Below the pieces are notes generated by a model that made no database searches, was not told the DNA's origin, and saw only the letters and a program-made list of their open reading frames with translations. Both the position numbers and the translations under genes were made by a program. Shown here in pieces: positions 15,466-23,789 of a DNA stretch of 64,000 nucleotides (the stretch's first letter is position 1; each line of letters starts with the position of its first letter). Source of the stretch: Actinomycetota bacterium (GTDB lineage Bacteria; Actinomycetota; Thermoleophilia; Solirubrobacterales; 70-9); assembly GCA_018268675.1 (NCBI GenBank), contig JAFDWB010000095.1:1-64000 (forward strand), read 5' to 3'.

Positions 15466-17103
15466 GTGCCGGTTCGGGTGAAGATGTCGCTCCTCGCGCT
15501 GGCGGCGCTGGCCGCCGCGCTGGCCCTGGCCGCCTGCGGCTCGGGCGGCAGCACCACCACCGGCTACGTCGCCAAGCCGCCGGAAATCGAAGACTGGCCG
15601 CTCTTCGGGCGTGACCACGACAACACGCGTTTTGCCACCCAGAACGAAATCAACACCGGCAACGTCGGCGAACTCGGCGAAGCGTGGAGCACCGAACTCG
15701 GGCCCGACCAGTACCTGATGGAGTCTTTCCCGCTGGTCCTCGGCGAAGACGTCTACGTCACCACCTCGACCGACGAGGTGATGTCGATCAACGGCAAGAC
15801 CGGTCACATCAACTGGACCTACACGCCGGAAGTCGACTTCTCGCAGTCGACCGGGGTCGGCGGCTACGGGGTGTCGGTGAACCGCGGGGTCGCCGCCGAA
15901 AACGGCAAGCTCTTCCTCCTCACCTTCGACAACAAGCTGCAGGCGATCAGCCAGAAGACCGGCGAGCGGCTGTGGTCCTCGCAGGTGGCCGACCCCGCCA
16001 CCGGCGCATATGAGTCGATGGCGCCGAACGTGTACGACGGCAAGGTCTTCGTCGGCGTGTCCGGCTCCGAGGACGGCATCCGCGGCTTCCTCGCCGCCTA
16101 CGATGCGAAGACCGGGAAGAAGATCTGGCAGTTCTACACGGTGCCGAAGGAAGGAACCGGCTGGGTCCCCAAGGGCGGCGGCGGGGGCGCGATCTACATG
16201 CCGCCGACGGTCGACACCAAGACCGGGATCGTCTACGCCGGGACCGGCAACCCGGCGCCGGTGATCGTCGGCGCGAAACGGCCCGGCAGGAACCTCTACA
16301 CCGACTCGATCATCGCCCTCGACGCGAACACCGGCAAGCTCCTCTGGTACCACCAGGAGCAGGCGCACGACCTCTGGGACTACGACGCCGAGTCGCCGGT
16401 CGTCCTCTTCAACGCCGAAATCGAAGGGCGCCGGCGGCGCGGCGTCGCCGAGGCGGGCAAGAACGGCCTCCTCTTCCTGCTCGACGCGAAGACCGGCAAG
16501 AACCTCTTCCCCTCGGTCCCCTTCGTCAAGCGCGACCACTCGCCGCCGACCCGGAAGGGGACGCTCGAGTGCCCCGGCGCGGTCGGCGGGTCACAGTACT
16601 CGCCGCTCGCCTACAGCCCCGAAACGCAGGCGGTGTACGTCTCCGGGATCAACCTCTGCATGGTCCTCAAAGTGACCTACGAAACGACCAAGAACGGTGA
16701 GAAAGCGTTCGGCGGCGACCGGGTCGTGCCGGAAGACACCGAAAAGACCGGCACCTTCACCGCGGTCGGCACCAACACCGGCAAGGTGATCTGGAAGAAG
16801 GAAATGCCGACGCCGATGGACGGCGGCGCGACGGCGAGCGCCGGCGGCCTGGTCTTCACCGGCGACCAGCGCGGCATCCTCTACGCCTTCAACGCCCAGA
16901 ACGGCGAAGACCTCTGGCAGGCCGACCTCAAACTGGCCTTCGGCACGGCGCCGGTGATCTACTCGATCGACGGCACCGAGTACCTCCTCGCCACCGTCGG
17001 CGGCGCGGCGCTGACGGCGTCCGAAGAACTAGGCGAAATCGGGGCGCGGGTGGTGGCGTTCAAGTTGGGCGGCAGGAAGCTGCCGACGGGGCCGCATCTC
17101 TAA
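15466..17103 (+). CDS. PQQ-dependent dehydrogenase, lipoprotein
   Basis: 545 aa. The signal sequence ends in LALAAC (lipidated Cys24), so the enzyme is tethered to the outer face of the membrane. The rest is an eight-bladed quinoprotein propeller with repeated tryptophan-docking motifs (ALDANTGKLLWYH, AYDAKTGKKIWQF, AFNAQNGEDLWQA). HDLWDYD carries the active-site Asp segment of quinoprotein alcohol dehydrogenases. The adjacent Cys-Cys disulfide of methanol dehydrogenases is absent and there is no fused cytochrome. Substrate is unknown. The GTG start is preferred over the ATG six codons later because it provides the Arg/Lys n-region and has a -10 hexamer 6 nt upstream. Confidence 0.85.
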   Translation: MPVRVKMSLLALAALAAALALAACGSGGSTTTGYVAKPPEIEDWPLFGRDHDNTRFATQNEINTGNVGELGEAWSTELGPDQYLMESFPLVLGEDVYVTTSTDEVMSINGKTGHINWTYTPEVDFSQSTGVGGYGVSVNRGVAAENGKLFLLTFDNKLQAISQKTGERLWSSQVADPATGAYESMAPNVYDGKVFVGVSGSEDGIRGFLAAYDAKTGKKIWQFYTVPKEGTGWVPKGGGGGAIYMPPTVDTKTGIVYAGTGNPAPVIVGAKRPGRNLYTDSIIALDANTGKLLWYHQEQAHDLWDYDAESPVVLFNAEIEGRRRRGVAEAGKNGLLFLLDAKTGKNLFPSVPFVKRDHSPPTRKGTLECPGAVGGSQYSPLAYSPETQAVYVSGINLCMVLKVTYETTKNGEKAFGGDRVVPEDTEKTGTFTAVGTNTGKVIWKKEMPTPMDGGATASAGGLVFTGDQRGILYAFNAQNGEDLWQADLKLAFGTAPVIYSIDGTEYLLATVGGAALTASEELGEIGARVVAFKLGGRKLPTGPHL

Positions 17104-17359
17104 AGGTTCGGGGGGCCGGCGGGGAGGGCATTGGGTGTCCCTCCGCACACACTGTGTGCCGGGTGGTTCGATGCCTCCGAGCCGTGGTGGGATTGACATC
17201 CAACCTCTGGCCTAGCGTCCTCGGCGGGGAGGCTGGCGCTGGTGGAGGAGCCGCCGCGGGGCGGGTCGGTCGACGGGTCCCGGGCCTGCCTCGCGGCGGC
17301 CGCGTAGGTGCCGACCCGGAGTGTGCAACTGTGGTTACACATCTTGTTATGGTTGCGTC
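17104..17359. other. Intergenic region upstream of the chromate operon
   Basis: 256 bp without a credible gene. It contains a 15-bp palindrome GCACACA-C-TGTGTGC at 17145-17159, near the dehydrogenase stop, and an imperfect dyad GCAACTGTGGTTAC at 17325-17338 just upstream of the chrB -10 element, a possible ChrB operator. Confidence 0.5.
17348..17353 (+). promoter_or_regulatory. -10 hexamer TATGGT of the chr operon
   Basis: TATGGT ends exactly 6 nt before the GTG at 17360, implying a leaderless chrB transcript. The dyad at 17325-17338 sits where a repressor would block the -35 region. Confidence 0.55.
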
Positions 17360-17824
17360 GTGGCCGCCGACGAATGGGTCCTTCTCTCCTACCGGCTACC
17401 GCGCGAGCCCTCGACGACACGGGTCGCCCTCTGGCGACGGCTGCGCGGCCTCGGGGTCGCCAAGCTCGGCGACGGCCTCGTCGCCCTGCCGCTCGACTCC
17501 CGCAGCCGCGAGCAGTTCGAGTGGATCGCCGACGAGGTCGAGCAGGCCGGCGGGGAGGCGGGCATCTGGATCGGCCGGCCGGGCTCCCGCCGGCAAGAGC
17601 GCGCCCTGGTCGATGCGTTGCGCCGCAAGGTCGGCGAGGAATACCGGGAGCTGATCGCGCTGGCCGTCGTCGCCGAGGCCGAGCCGAGCAAGAGGGCGCT
17701 CGGAAAACTCCGGCGCCGCCTGCGGAAGGTCAGACGCCGCGACTACTTCCCGCCGCCCGAGCGCGAGCAGGCGGAGATCGCGGTCGAGGCGGTCGCCGCG
17801 GCGCTGCACGAGGTACCGGTATGA
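17360..17824 (+). CDS. chrB: ChrB N-terminal-domain protein, chromate-responsive regulator half
   Basis: 154 aa corresponding to the N-terminal, DNA-binding/sensing half of ChrB (LLSYRLPREPSTTRVALWRRLRGLGVAKLGDG, EWIADEVEQAGGEAGIW). In many proteobacteria ChrB is one protein of about 300 aa; here the halves are separate genes that overlap by 4 bp. The GTG at 17360 was preferred to earlier codons because the leaderless -10 hexamer precedes it and the upstream residues are not family-like. A role as chromate-sensing repressor of the operon is inferred from the family. Confidence 0.75.
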   Translation: MAADEWVLLSYRLPREPSTTRVALWRRLRGLGVAKLGDGLVALPLDSRSREQFEWIADEVEQAGGEAGIWIGRPGSRRQERALVDALRRKVGEEYRELIALAVVAEAEPSKRALGKLRRRLRKVRRRDYFPPPEREQAEIAVEAVAAALHEVPV

Positions 17825-18252
17825 GGTGGGCGACGAGGCCTCGCCCGCACGTCGACCGCACCGCCTGCGCCTGGCTGATCCGGCGCTTCGTCGACCCCGG
17901 AGCGGAGTTCGTCTTCGTCGCGGACCCCGACGACGTGCCCGAGGACGTGACCCCGTTCGACATGCGCGGCGTCGCGCTCTCCCATCACGACGGCGACTGC
18001 ACCTTCGAGACGATCCTGCGACGGCACGGCCTGGACGACCCGGTGCTCTGGGCGATCGGCCGGATCGTCCACCAGGCCGACCTCGAGGACGACCGCTTCG
18101 ATGCCCCCGAGGCCCCTGGGCTCGACGCGCTGATGCGCGGCCTCTCGATGGTGCGCACCGACCAGGAGGTGCTCGACCTGAGCAGCCCGCTCTACGACGG
18201 CCTCTATGAGTACCTCAGGCGCTCGACGCTCGGCGGGCGCGACCCGGCGTGA
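17821..18252 (+). CDS. ChrB C-terminal-domain protein, chromate resistance
   Basis: 143 aa matching the chromate-resistance domain at the C-terminus of ChrB: WATRPRPHVDRTACAWLIRRFVDPGAEF, FDMRGVALSHHDGDCTFE, IVHQADLEDDRF. The conserved His, Asp and Cys residues suggest a metal or oxyanion site. It overlaps both neighbours by 4 bp, so the three chr genes are translationally coupled. Confidence 0.8.
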   Translation: MRWATRPRPHVDRTACAWLIRRFVDPGAEFVFVADPDDVPEDVTPFDMRGVALSHHDGDCTFETILRRHGLDDPVLWAIGRIVHQADLEDDRFDAPEAPGLDALMRGLSMVRTDQEVLDLSSPLYDGLYEYLRRSTLGGRDPA

Positions 18253-19433
18253 AGGCGATCGAGTCGACGGGGTCGGCGCCGGTCGAGCGCGAGGAATCGC
18301 TGCGCGCGATCTTCGTCCGCTTCCTCAAGTTCGGCTGCCTCGCCTGGGGTGGCCCGGCGGCGCAGATCGCGATGATCAAGCGCGAGTGCGTCGACGAGGA
18401 AGGCTGGGTCACCGAGGGGCACTTCAGGAGACTTCTCGCCGTCTACCAGGTGCTCCCCGGCCCCGAGGCACACGAGCTGAGCGTCTATTTCGGCCGCCAC
18501 CGGGGAGGCAGGCTGGGCGGCTTCGTCGCCGGCCTCGGATTCATGCTCCCCGGCTTCCTGTTGATGCTCGCGCTCTCTGCGCTCTACGTCGAGGCCAACC
18601 TCGCAGGCCATCTCGAAAGCCTCTTCTACGGGCTGAGCGCCGCGGTCGGGGCGCTGGTCGCGCGGGCGGTGGTGCGCCTCGGCAAGACCTTCATCAGCGA
18701 CGTGCCGCTGGCGCTGATCGCGGTGGCGGGCTTCGTCGTGACCCTCTGGGCAGGCGCAAACTTCGTCCTCGTCCTGCTGGGTGGCGGACTCGCCTACGAG
18801 CTATGGCGCGGTGGCGCCCGTCGCTGGGCCGCCCGCGCCGGCTCGTTCACGCCCGGCCCGCTCGCGATCGTGCTGGTCGTCGCCGGGGCGATCACCGCCC
18901 CGCTCGGCTGGTCGATCTTCTTCGAGGGACTGAAGGCGGGGTTCTTCACCTTCGGCGGCGCCTACACCGTCGTCCCCTTCCTGCACGGGACCGCGGTCGA
19001 AGGCCACCACTGGCTGACCCAGAAACAGTTCGTGGAAGGGCTCGCGATCGGTGGCATCCTGCCGGCGCCGCTGATCATCTTCGCCACCTTCGTCGGCTAT
19101 ATCGCCGGGGGCCTGGTCGGCGCCCTCCTGATCACCTTCGGGATCTTCCTGCCCGCCTTCGTCTTCCCGATCTTCCTCCACCGCCGGTTGGTCGCCATCG
19201 CCGAAAACCCGCGCCTGCATCAGTTCCTTCTCGGCGTCGCCGCCGGGGTGGTCGGGTTGATCGGGGCGGTGACCGTCGAAATCGTCAGGACGAGCGTGGT
19301 CGACGTCTACACGGCGCTCCTGGCGATCGGTGCCTTCCTCGCGCTGAACCGCTGGCATGGGAAAACCACGGTCCTCTACGTGGTGCTCGGCTGCGGCCTG
19401 GTCGGCGCGCTCCTCCAGACCACGATCGTCTGA
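18249..19433 (+). CDS. chrA: Chromate transporter
   Basis: 394 aa CHR-family efflux protein of the long type, with two homologous halves. Each half starts with an FLKFGCLAWGGPAAQIAMI- or GLKAGFFTFGGAYTVVPFL-like segment and carries the family PGP (VLPGPEAHELSVYFG) or PAP (ILPAPLIIFATFVGYI) motif. It should expel chromate driven by the proton gradient. GTG start overlapping chrB by 4 bp. It is convergent with the DUF58 gene. Confidence 0.92.
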   Translation: MKAIESTGSAPVEREESLRAIFVRFLKFGCLAWGGPAAQIAMIKRECVDEEGWVTEGHFRRLLAVYQVLPGPEAHELSVYFGRHRGGRLGGFVAGLGFMLPGFLLMLALSALYVEANLAGHLESLFYGLSAAVGALVARAVVRLGKTFISDVPLALIAVAGFVVTLWAGANFVLVLLGGGLAYELWRGGARRWAARAGSFTPGPLAIVLVVAGAITAPLGWSIFFEGLKAGFFTFGGAYTVVPFLHGTAVEGHHWLTQKQFVEGLAIGGILPAPLIIFATFVGYIAGGLVGALLITFGIFLPAFVFPIFLHRRLVAIAENPRLHQFLLGVAAGVVGLIGAVTVEIVRTSVVDVYTALLAIGAFLALNRWHGKTTVLYVVLGCGLVGALLQTTIV

Positions 19434-19608
19434 CCACGCGCCTGCTCGGGTCCCCGGATCGCGGTCAGCGCCGGTGCGGTCTTCCTTCCTCTCTTTCTTG
19501 AGAGGGGGATCCCGAAGCACCGTCGTCTCTGAGAGATGTTCCCCAGAGAGCTGCCGGCCCAGCCGAAATCCCCGATCGCGCTCGGAGGGCATCCTCGCCA
19601 GGCCACCG
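19434..19608. other. Convergent intergenic region with a weak hairpin
   Basis: 175 bp between chrA and the minus-strand DUF58 gene. A 6-bp stem CCTCTC/GAGAGG (19488-19505, loop TTTCTT) is the only structure seen; it may act as a bidirectional terminator, but there is no T-tract. Confidence 0.4.
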
Positions 19609-20484
19609 TCAAACACTCACCAGCCGTGCCTCCCGCGCCGCCCCGAACAACAAATCCAACGGCGTCACATCAACCGCCCCCCGCACATAAGTGACCCCCC
19701 GATCCTCACACCGATCCTTCAACGCGCCCGCCGCCAGCTCGACCCGCCTTTCGTACGTCGCCCGCACCCGCGGAGTCACCTCGACCACCAGGCGTTCACC
19801 CGTCTCCCGATCCTCCAACTCGAACGCGCCTTCCAGCGCCGCCACCGCGGCCTCCCCCTCGACCAGATGGACGAAAGCGGCGCTGCGGGCGGAGGCCGCC
19901 AGCTCGTCGACGGCTTCGGCGAGCGCCGGGGGCTCGGCGAGGCCGTCGGAGATGAGGACGGCGAGGTCGGCGGGCTCGGCGGCGCGACGGTAATCGCGCA
20001 GGCCCGCGGCGAGGTCGGTGCGGGTCCCGCGCGGCAGGCCTCCCACCTCTTCGATCAACTCGGTGACCAGATGTGGCGCGGCGAGGCGGGCGCCGGTGAA
20101 GGAGGTGCCGTCGGCGAGCATGTGGACGGCGACCACGTCGGAGCCGAGCAGGGCGACGGTGCCGAGCATCGCGCCGAGCTCCTGCGCGTAGCGGAAGCGC
20201 GACGGCATGCCCTCGTCCATCGAGCGGCTGCCGTCGAGTAGCAGCGCCAGGTCGACGTGACCCTCGGCGGGCGCCGCTTTGACGACGATCTCGCGCAGCC
20301 GCGCGTAGACGTTCCAGTCGACCTGTCGCAGGTCGTCGCCCGGCGTGTAGCGGCGGTAATCGACGAATTCGAGCCCGCGGGTGCGCTGCGCGCCCGAGCG
20401 CTGCCCGCCGAAGCCGGCGACGATCGCCTCCACCCCGGCGAGCGAGAGCGTTTCGAGCTGGCGCAGCGCGGCGCCGTCGATCAA
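19609..20484 (-). CDS. DUF58 protein with degenerate vWA domain
   Basis: About 291 aa. It contains the DUF58 signature RGLEFVDYRRYTPGDDLRQVDWNVYAR, then a vWA-like domain with MIDAS-type DGSRSM (residues 84-89) and LISDG. DUF58 proteins normally sit beside MoxR ATPases and BatA-type vWA proteins as an assembly or chaperone module; here MoxR is directly upstream but the BatA-like protein is 13 kb away. The start is uncertain: the TTG at 20484 is the first in-frame candidate after the MoxR stop, and no ribosome site is seen. Confidence 0.8.
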   Translation of the reverse strand: MIDGAALRQLETLSLAGVEAIVAGFGGQRSGAQRTRGLEFVDYRRYTPGDDLRQVDWNVYARLREIVVKAAPAEGHVDLALLLDGSRSMDEGMPSRFRYAQELGAMLGTVALLGSDVVAVHMLADGTSFTGARLAAPHLVTELIEEVGGLPRGTRTDLAAGLRDYRRAAEPADLAVLISDGLAEPPALAEAVDELAASARSAAFVHLVEGEAAVAALEGAFELEDRETGERLVVEVTPRVRATYERRVELAAGALKDRCEDRGVTYVRGAVDVTPLDLLFGAAREARLVSV

Positions 20485-20498
20485 GGCCGGCTCGGGCG

Positions 20499-21530
20499 CT
20501 AGCGCGGCAATGCCTCGATCGCCCCCTTGACGATCTCGTCCGGCGACACCGCCTGGCGCTCGGCGTCGATCGTCAGCACCAGCCGGTGGCGCAGCGCCGG
20601 CAGGGCGATCGCCTGGATGTCCTCGACCGACAGGTTGTGGCGGCCCTCGATCAGCGCCGCCACGCGGCCCGCGAGGGCGAGCGCCTGGGCGCCGCGCGGG
20701 CTCGGGCCGAGGCGGACGAACCGCTTCACCGCGTCGGTCGCGCCCGCCGACCCCGGGTGCAGCGAGACGACCAGGCGGCTGGCGTAGTCGATCACGTGCG
20801 CGGCGGCGGGGACGGAGCGGACCAGCGCCCCCATCCGCAGCACCGCGGTCGCGTCGGCCACCGGCGCAGCCGCCTGCACCGCGGTTTCGTGGCGCGCGGT
20901 GGTCGTCATCTCCACCATCTCGTTCAGCTCGTCGACCGGCGGGAAGTCGAAGCGCAGTTTGAGGAAGAAGCGGTCGAGCTCGGCCTCGGGCAGCGGGTAG
21001 GTCCCGTACATCTCGACCGGGTTCTGGGTCGCGAGGACGAAGAACGGCGCCGGCAGCTCGCGGGTCATGTTGGCGGTGGTGACGGTGTGCTCCTGCATCG
21101 CCTCGAGCAGGGCGCTCTGGGTACGGGGCGCGGCGCGGTTGATCTCGTCGGCGATCACCACGTTGGCGAAGATCGGCCCCGGTTCGAAGCGCAGCCGCGT
21201 CTCCTCGGTTTCGGCCCCCTGCACGAGGACGGTGGTGCCGGTGATGTCGGCGGGCATCAGGTCGGGGGTGAACTGGATCCGCTTCGGCTCCAGTTCGAGG
21301 GCGCCGGCGAGCGCCCGGGCGAGGGTGGTCTTGCCGAGGCCGGGGACCCCCTCGAGCAGCGCGTGGCCGCCGGCGATCAGGCAGATGAGGGCGCCGCGGA
21401 CCGCCTCGTGCTGGCCGACCACGATGCGCCCGACCGCCTCCTCGATCGCCGCCGCGACCCGCTGGAACTCCTCCGGCTCGAGCGGCTCGAGATCGGCGAT
21501 GCCGGTCAGGGCGGCGGTGTCCGCGGTCAT
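20499..21530 (-). CDS. MoxR-family AAA+ ATPase
   Basis: 343 aa. It has Walker A GVPGLGKTT (residues 61-69), Walker B VVIADEINRA, sensor 1 VLATQNPVEMYGTYPLPEAELDRF and the C-terminal lid SVEDIQAIALPALRHR, all typical of MoxR proteins. These act as metal-insertion or folding chaperones on vWA-domain partners. In methylotrophs MoxR matures the PQQ methanol dehydrogenase, so it is notable that a PQQ dehydrogenase gene lies next to it, upstream on the same strand. ATG start at 21530. Confidence 0.9.
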   Translation of the reverse strand: MTADTAALTGIADLEPLEPEEFQRVAAAIEEAVGRIVVGQHEAVRGALICLIAGGHALLEGVPGLGKTTLARALAGALELEPKRIQFTPDLMPADITGTTVLVQGAETEETRLRFEPGPIFANVVIADEINRAAPRTQSALLEAMQEHTVTTANMTRELPAPFFVLATQNPVEMYGTYPLPEAELDRFFLKLRFDFPPVDELNEMVEMTTTARHETAVQAAAPVADATAVLRMGALVRSVPAAAHVIDYASRLVVSLHPGSAGATDAVKRFVRLGPSPRGAQALALAGRVAALIEGRHNLSVEDIQAIALPALRHRLVLTIDAERQAVSPDEIVKGAIEALPR

Positions 21531-21583
21531 CGGACGATGACTCTAGTGAAGCCGCATCTGCGGGTTCCCGGCACCCCGGAGGG

Positions 21584-23167
21584 CTACCCGGCGAGGCGGA
21601 AGACGAAAAGGCGGGCGGGCGCTGCGGGCGCGGTCCCCTTCGCATCGACCAGCGAACCGCCGGCCGCCAGCGCGATGTACTCGACCCCTTCGACTTCGTA
21701 GGCGATCGGCGCCGAGCCGACCCGGCGGCCGAGGTCGTACCGCCACAGCACCTTGCCGTTGCGGTCGTCGAAGGCGTAGAGGTAGCCGTTGTCGTCTCCG
21801 ACCAGGACGAGGCCGCCCGCCGTGGCGAGGGCGCCGCCGTTCGCGGGCCGCGGCAGCGGCACCCGCCAGCGGACGGCGCCGGTGGCGGGGTCGAGCGCGG
21901 CGAGCACGCCGGTCGCCGGGCCCACCTGTTCGGCGGTGCCGCCGAGGTTGTTCTGCCCCGGGGCCAGGGATTCGAGGGCCGCGCGCGGGTCGAGCTTGTA
22001 GCGCATGCACATCTGGTTGCCGGCGACGAAGAGCGATTCGCGGGCGGCGCTCCAGGCGGCGGGCCCGTACTCGATCCCGCCGTAGATCCCCGGGCAGACG
22101 ACGACGCCGCGGCGGGTCGGGCGCCGGTGCGGGCGCGAGTACCTCGTGATGAACGGCGAGCGGGCGAGCGGCGTCCCGTCGCGGGCGGCGAAGGTCGCGT
22201 AGAAGCCGGCCTTGCTCGCGGCGCCGACCGCGCGCACTTCGCCGCCGCCGTGCCTCAGGTCGAGGATCGTCGGCGCCTGCACCGTGTCGTAGTCCCAGCT
22301 GTCCCGGCAGCGCAGGGTGCGGGCCCACTCGATCCGACCGCTCTTCGCGTCGAGAGCGACGACCGCGTCGGCGAGCGGGTTGCAGCCGGGGCGGGCGGCC
22401 GCGGCAAAGCCCGGGGTCGGGTTGCCGGTCGAGACGTAGGCGGTGCCGCTCCGCGGGTCGACCACCGGCGGCATCCAGACGTCGCCGCCGCCGGGGCGCC
22501 CGCGCGCCCCGTCCCACCCCTTGCCCGCCGGCGGGACCATGAAGGTGCGCCAGAGCGGCCGCCCGGTCGCCGCGTCGTAGGCGGCGACGAACCCGCGCAG
22601 GCCGGCGTTGCCGGCCGGGCCGCCGACCAGGAGCTCGCCGTGCCAGTAGGTCCCCGGCGAGTTCAGCGTGTTGCCCTTGCTCGGGTCGGCCACGCGGTCC
22701 GCCCAGCGCACCTTGCCGGTGCGGGCATCGAGCGCGATCAACTGGTCGTCGGCGGTGGTGAGGTAGATCCGCCCGGCCCCGTAGGCGACCCCGCGGCTGA
22801 CCGGCGGGGAAAGCGACAGCCGCGGCGCGGCGAGGAAGTCGACCGGCGGGGTGTAGGTCCAACGCACCCGGCCGGTCGCCGCGTCGACGGCGAAGACCTG
22901 GTCGGTGCCGGTGTCGTAGTACATGGTGCGACCGACGACGATCGGAAACGTCTCCCAGACGTCCTGGCCCCTACCGCCGAGGCGCGTCCAGGCGACCCGC
23001 AGCTTGGCGACGTTGCCCCGGTCGACCTGGTCGAGGGCGGCGAAATGGGTGTTTTCCGGGACATTCCCCCAGTTCGGCCAGCCGACGTCCGGCGCCGTTT
23101 CCTCACCTCCCCCGCCGCACCCCGCGAGGAGGAGTAGCGTGACGGCCGCGACAAGGAGGGTACGCAA
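21584..23167 (-). CDS. PQQ-dependent dehydrogenase, lipoprotein, second copy
   Basis: 527 aa, same architecture as the gene at 15466-17103: lipobox LLLLAGC (Cys17), propeller blades with VDAATGRVRW, ALDARTGKVRW, AYDAATGRPLW, ALDPATGAVRW and AFDDRNGKVLW. The active-site segment RDSWDYD is retained. No haem motif is fused. It is divergent from a lipoprotein cytochrome c, 47 bp apart, which is its likely electron acceptor. TTG start at 23167 gives a short n-region with Arg2. Substrate is unknown. Confidence 0.85.
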   Translation of the reverse strand: MRTLLVAAVTLLLLAGCGGGGEETAPDVGWPNWGNVPENTHFAALDQVDRGNVAKLRVAWTRLGGRGQDVWETFPIVVGRTMYYDTGTDQVFAVDAATGRVRWTYTPPVDFLAAPRLSLSPPVSRGVAYGAGRIYLTTADDQLIALDARTGKVRWADRVADPSKGNTLNSPGTYWHGELLVGGPAGNAGLRGFVAAYDAATGRPLWRTFMVPPAGKGWDGARGRPGGGDVWMPPVVDPRSGTAYVSTGNPTPGFAAAARPGCNPLADAVVALDAKSGRIEWARTLRCRDSWDYDTVQAPTILDLRHGGGEVRAVGAASKAGFYATFAARDGTPLARSPFITRYSRPHRRPTRRGVVVCPGIYGGIEYGPAAWSAARESLFVAGNQMCMRYKLDPRAALESLAPGQNNLGGTAEQVGPATGVLAALDPATGAVRWRVPLPRPANGGALATAGGLVLVGDDNGYLYAFDDRNGKVLWRYDLGRRVGSAPIAYEVEGVEYIALAAGGSLVDAKGTAPAAPARLFVFRLAG

Positions 23168-23214
23168 GGCCCGACGGAGAATAGACCCGAGGAAAACGAT
23201 CGGTGGGAGGTTTG

Positions 23215-23763
23215 ATGACCAGCGCCAAGTTCCCGAAAACCGCGATCCTGATCGCGATCCTCGCCCTTGCGGGCGCCCTCGCCGTCGCCGGCTGCGGCGG
23301 CAGTGGCGGGACCACCAGCTCCGAACAGGGCAGCGGAGGCTCGAACGCCGCCACGGGAGGGGTCCAGTCGAAGGCAGAAGAAGAAGCGAAGGAAGCCGCC
23401 GCCGAAGAAGCGGAAGCCGAACCGACCGAAGAAGCCGAAGAAGCGCCCGCCGAAGAAGAACCGACGGAAGAACCGCAGGAAGCGGGCGGTCAGGAAGTCG
23501 GCGGCGCCCAGTCCTCGCTCTCCGCCGAAGGCCAGACCGTCTTCACCACCAACTGCGGCTCCTGCCACACGCTGAAGGCGGCGGGGACGACGGGCACGGT
23601 CGGCCCGAACCTCGACGAACTCGAACTCAGCCTGGAAATAGTCGAACACCAGGTCATCAACGGCGGCGGCCCGATGCCGGCGTTCGGCAACGAAGGCATC
23701 CTGAACGCCAAGGAAATCAAAGCCGTGTCGACCTACGTCTCCGCGGTCGCGGGCAAAGGCTGA
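23215..23763 (+). CDS. Lipoprotein cytochrome c
   Basis: 182 aa. Signal sequence with lipidated Cys27 (LAVAGC), then a long Glu/Ala-rich linker (residues ~50-95), then one haem domain with CGSCH (around residues 113-117) and the axial Met in GGGPMPAF (near 154). The acidic linker would hold the haem domain away from the membrane. GGGAGG precedes the ATG at 23215 by 4 nt, and this start was chosen over the GTG at 23203. Every Glu codon I can read is GAA. It is divergent from the PQQ dehydrogenase at 21584-23167 and probably accepts its electrons. Confidence 0.9.
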   Translation: MTSAKFPKTAILIAILALAGALAVAGCGGSGGTTSSEQGSGGSNAATGGVQSKAEEEAKEAAAEEAEAEPTEEAEEAPAEEEPTEEPQEAGGQEVGGAQSSLSAEGQTVFTTNCGSCHTLKAAGTTGTVGPNLDELELSLEIVEHQVINGGGPMPAFGNEGILNAKEIKAVSTYVSAVAGKG

Positions 23764-23789
23764 GAACCTAGAGGGGCCGGGCGGGGCGT

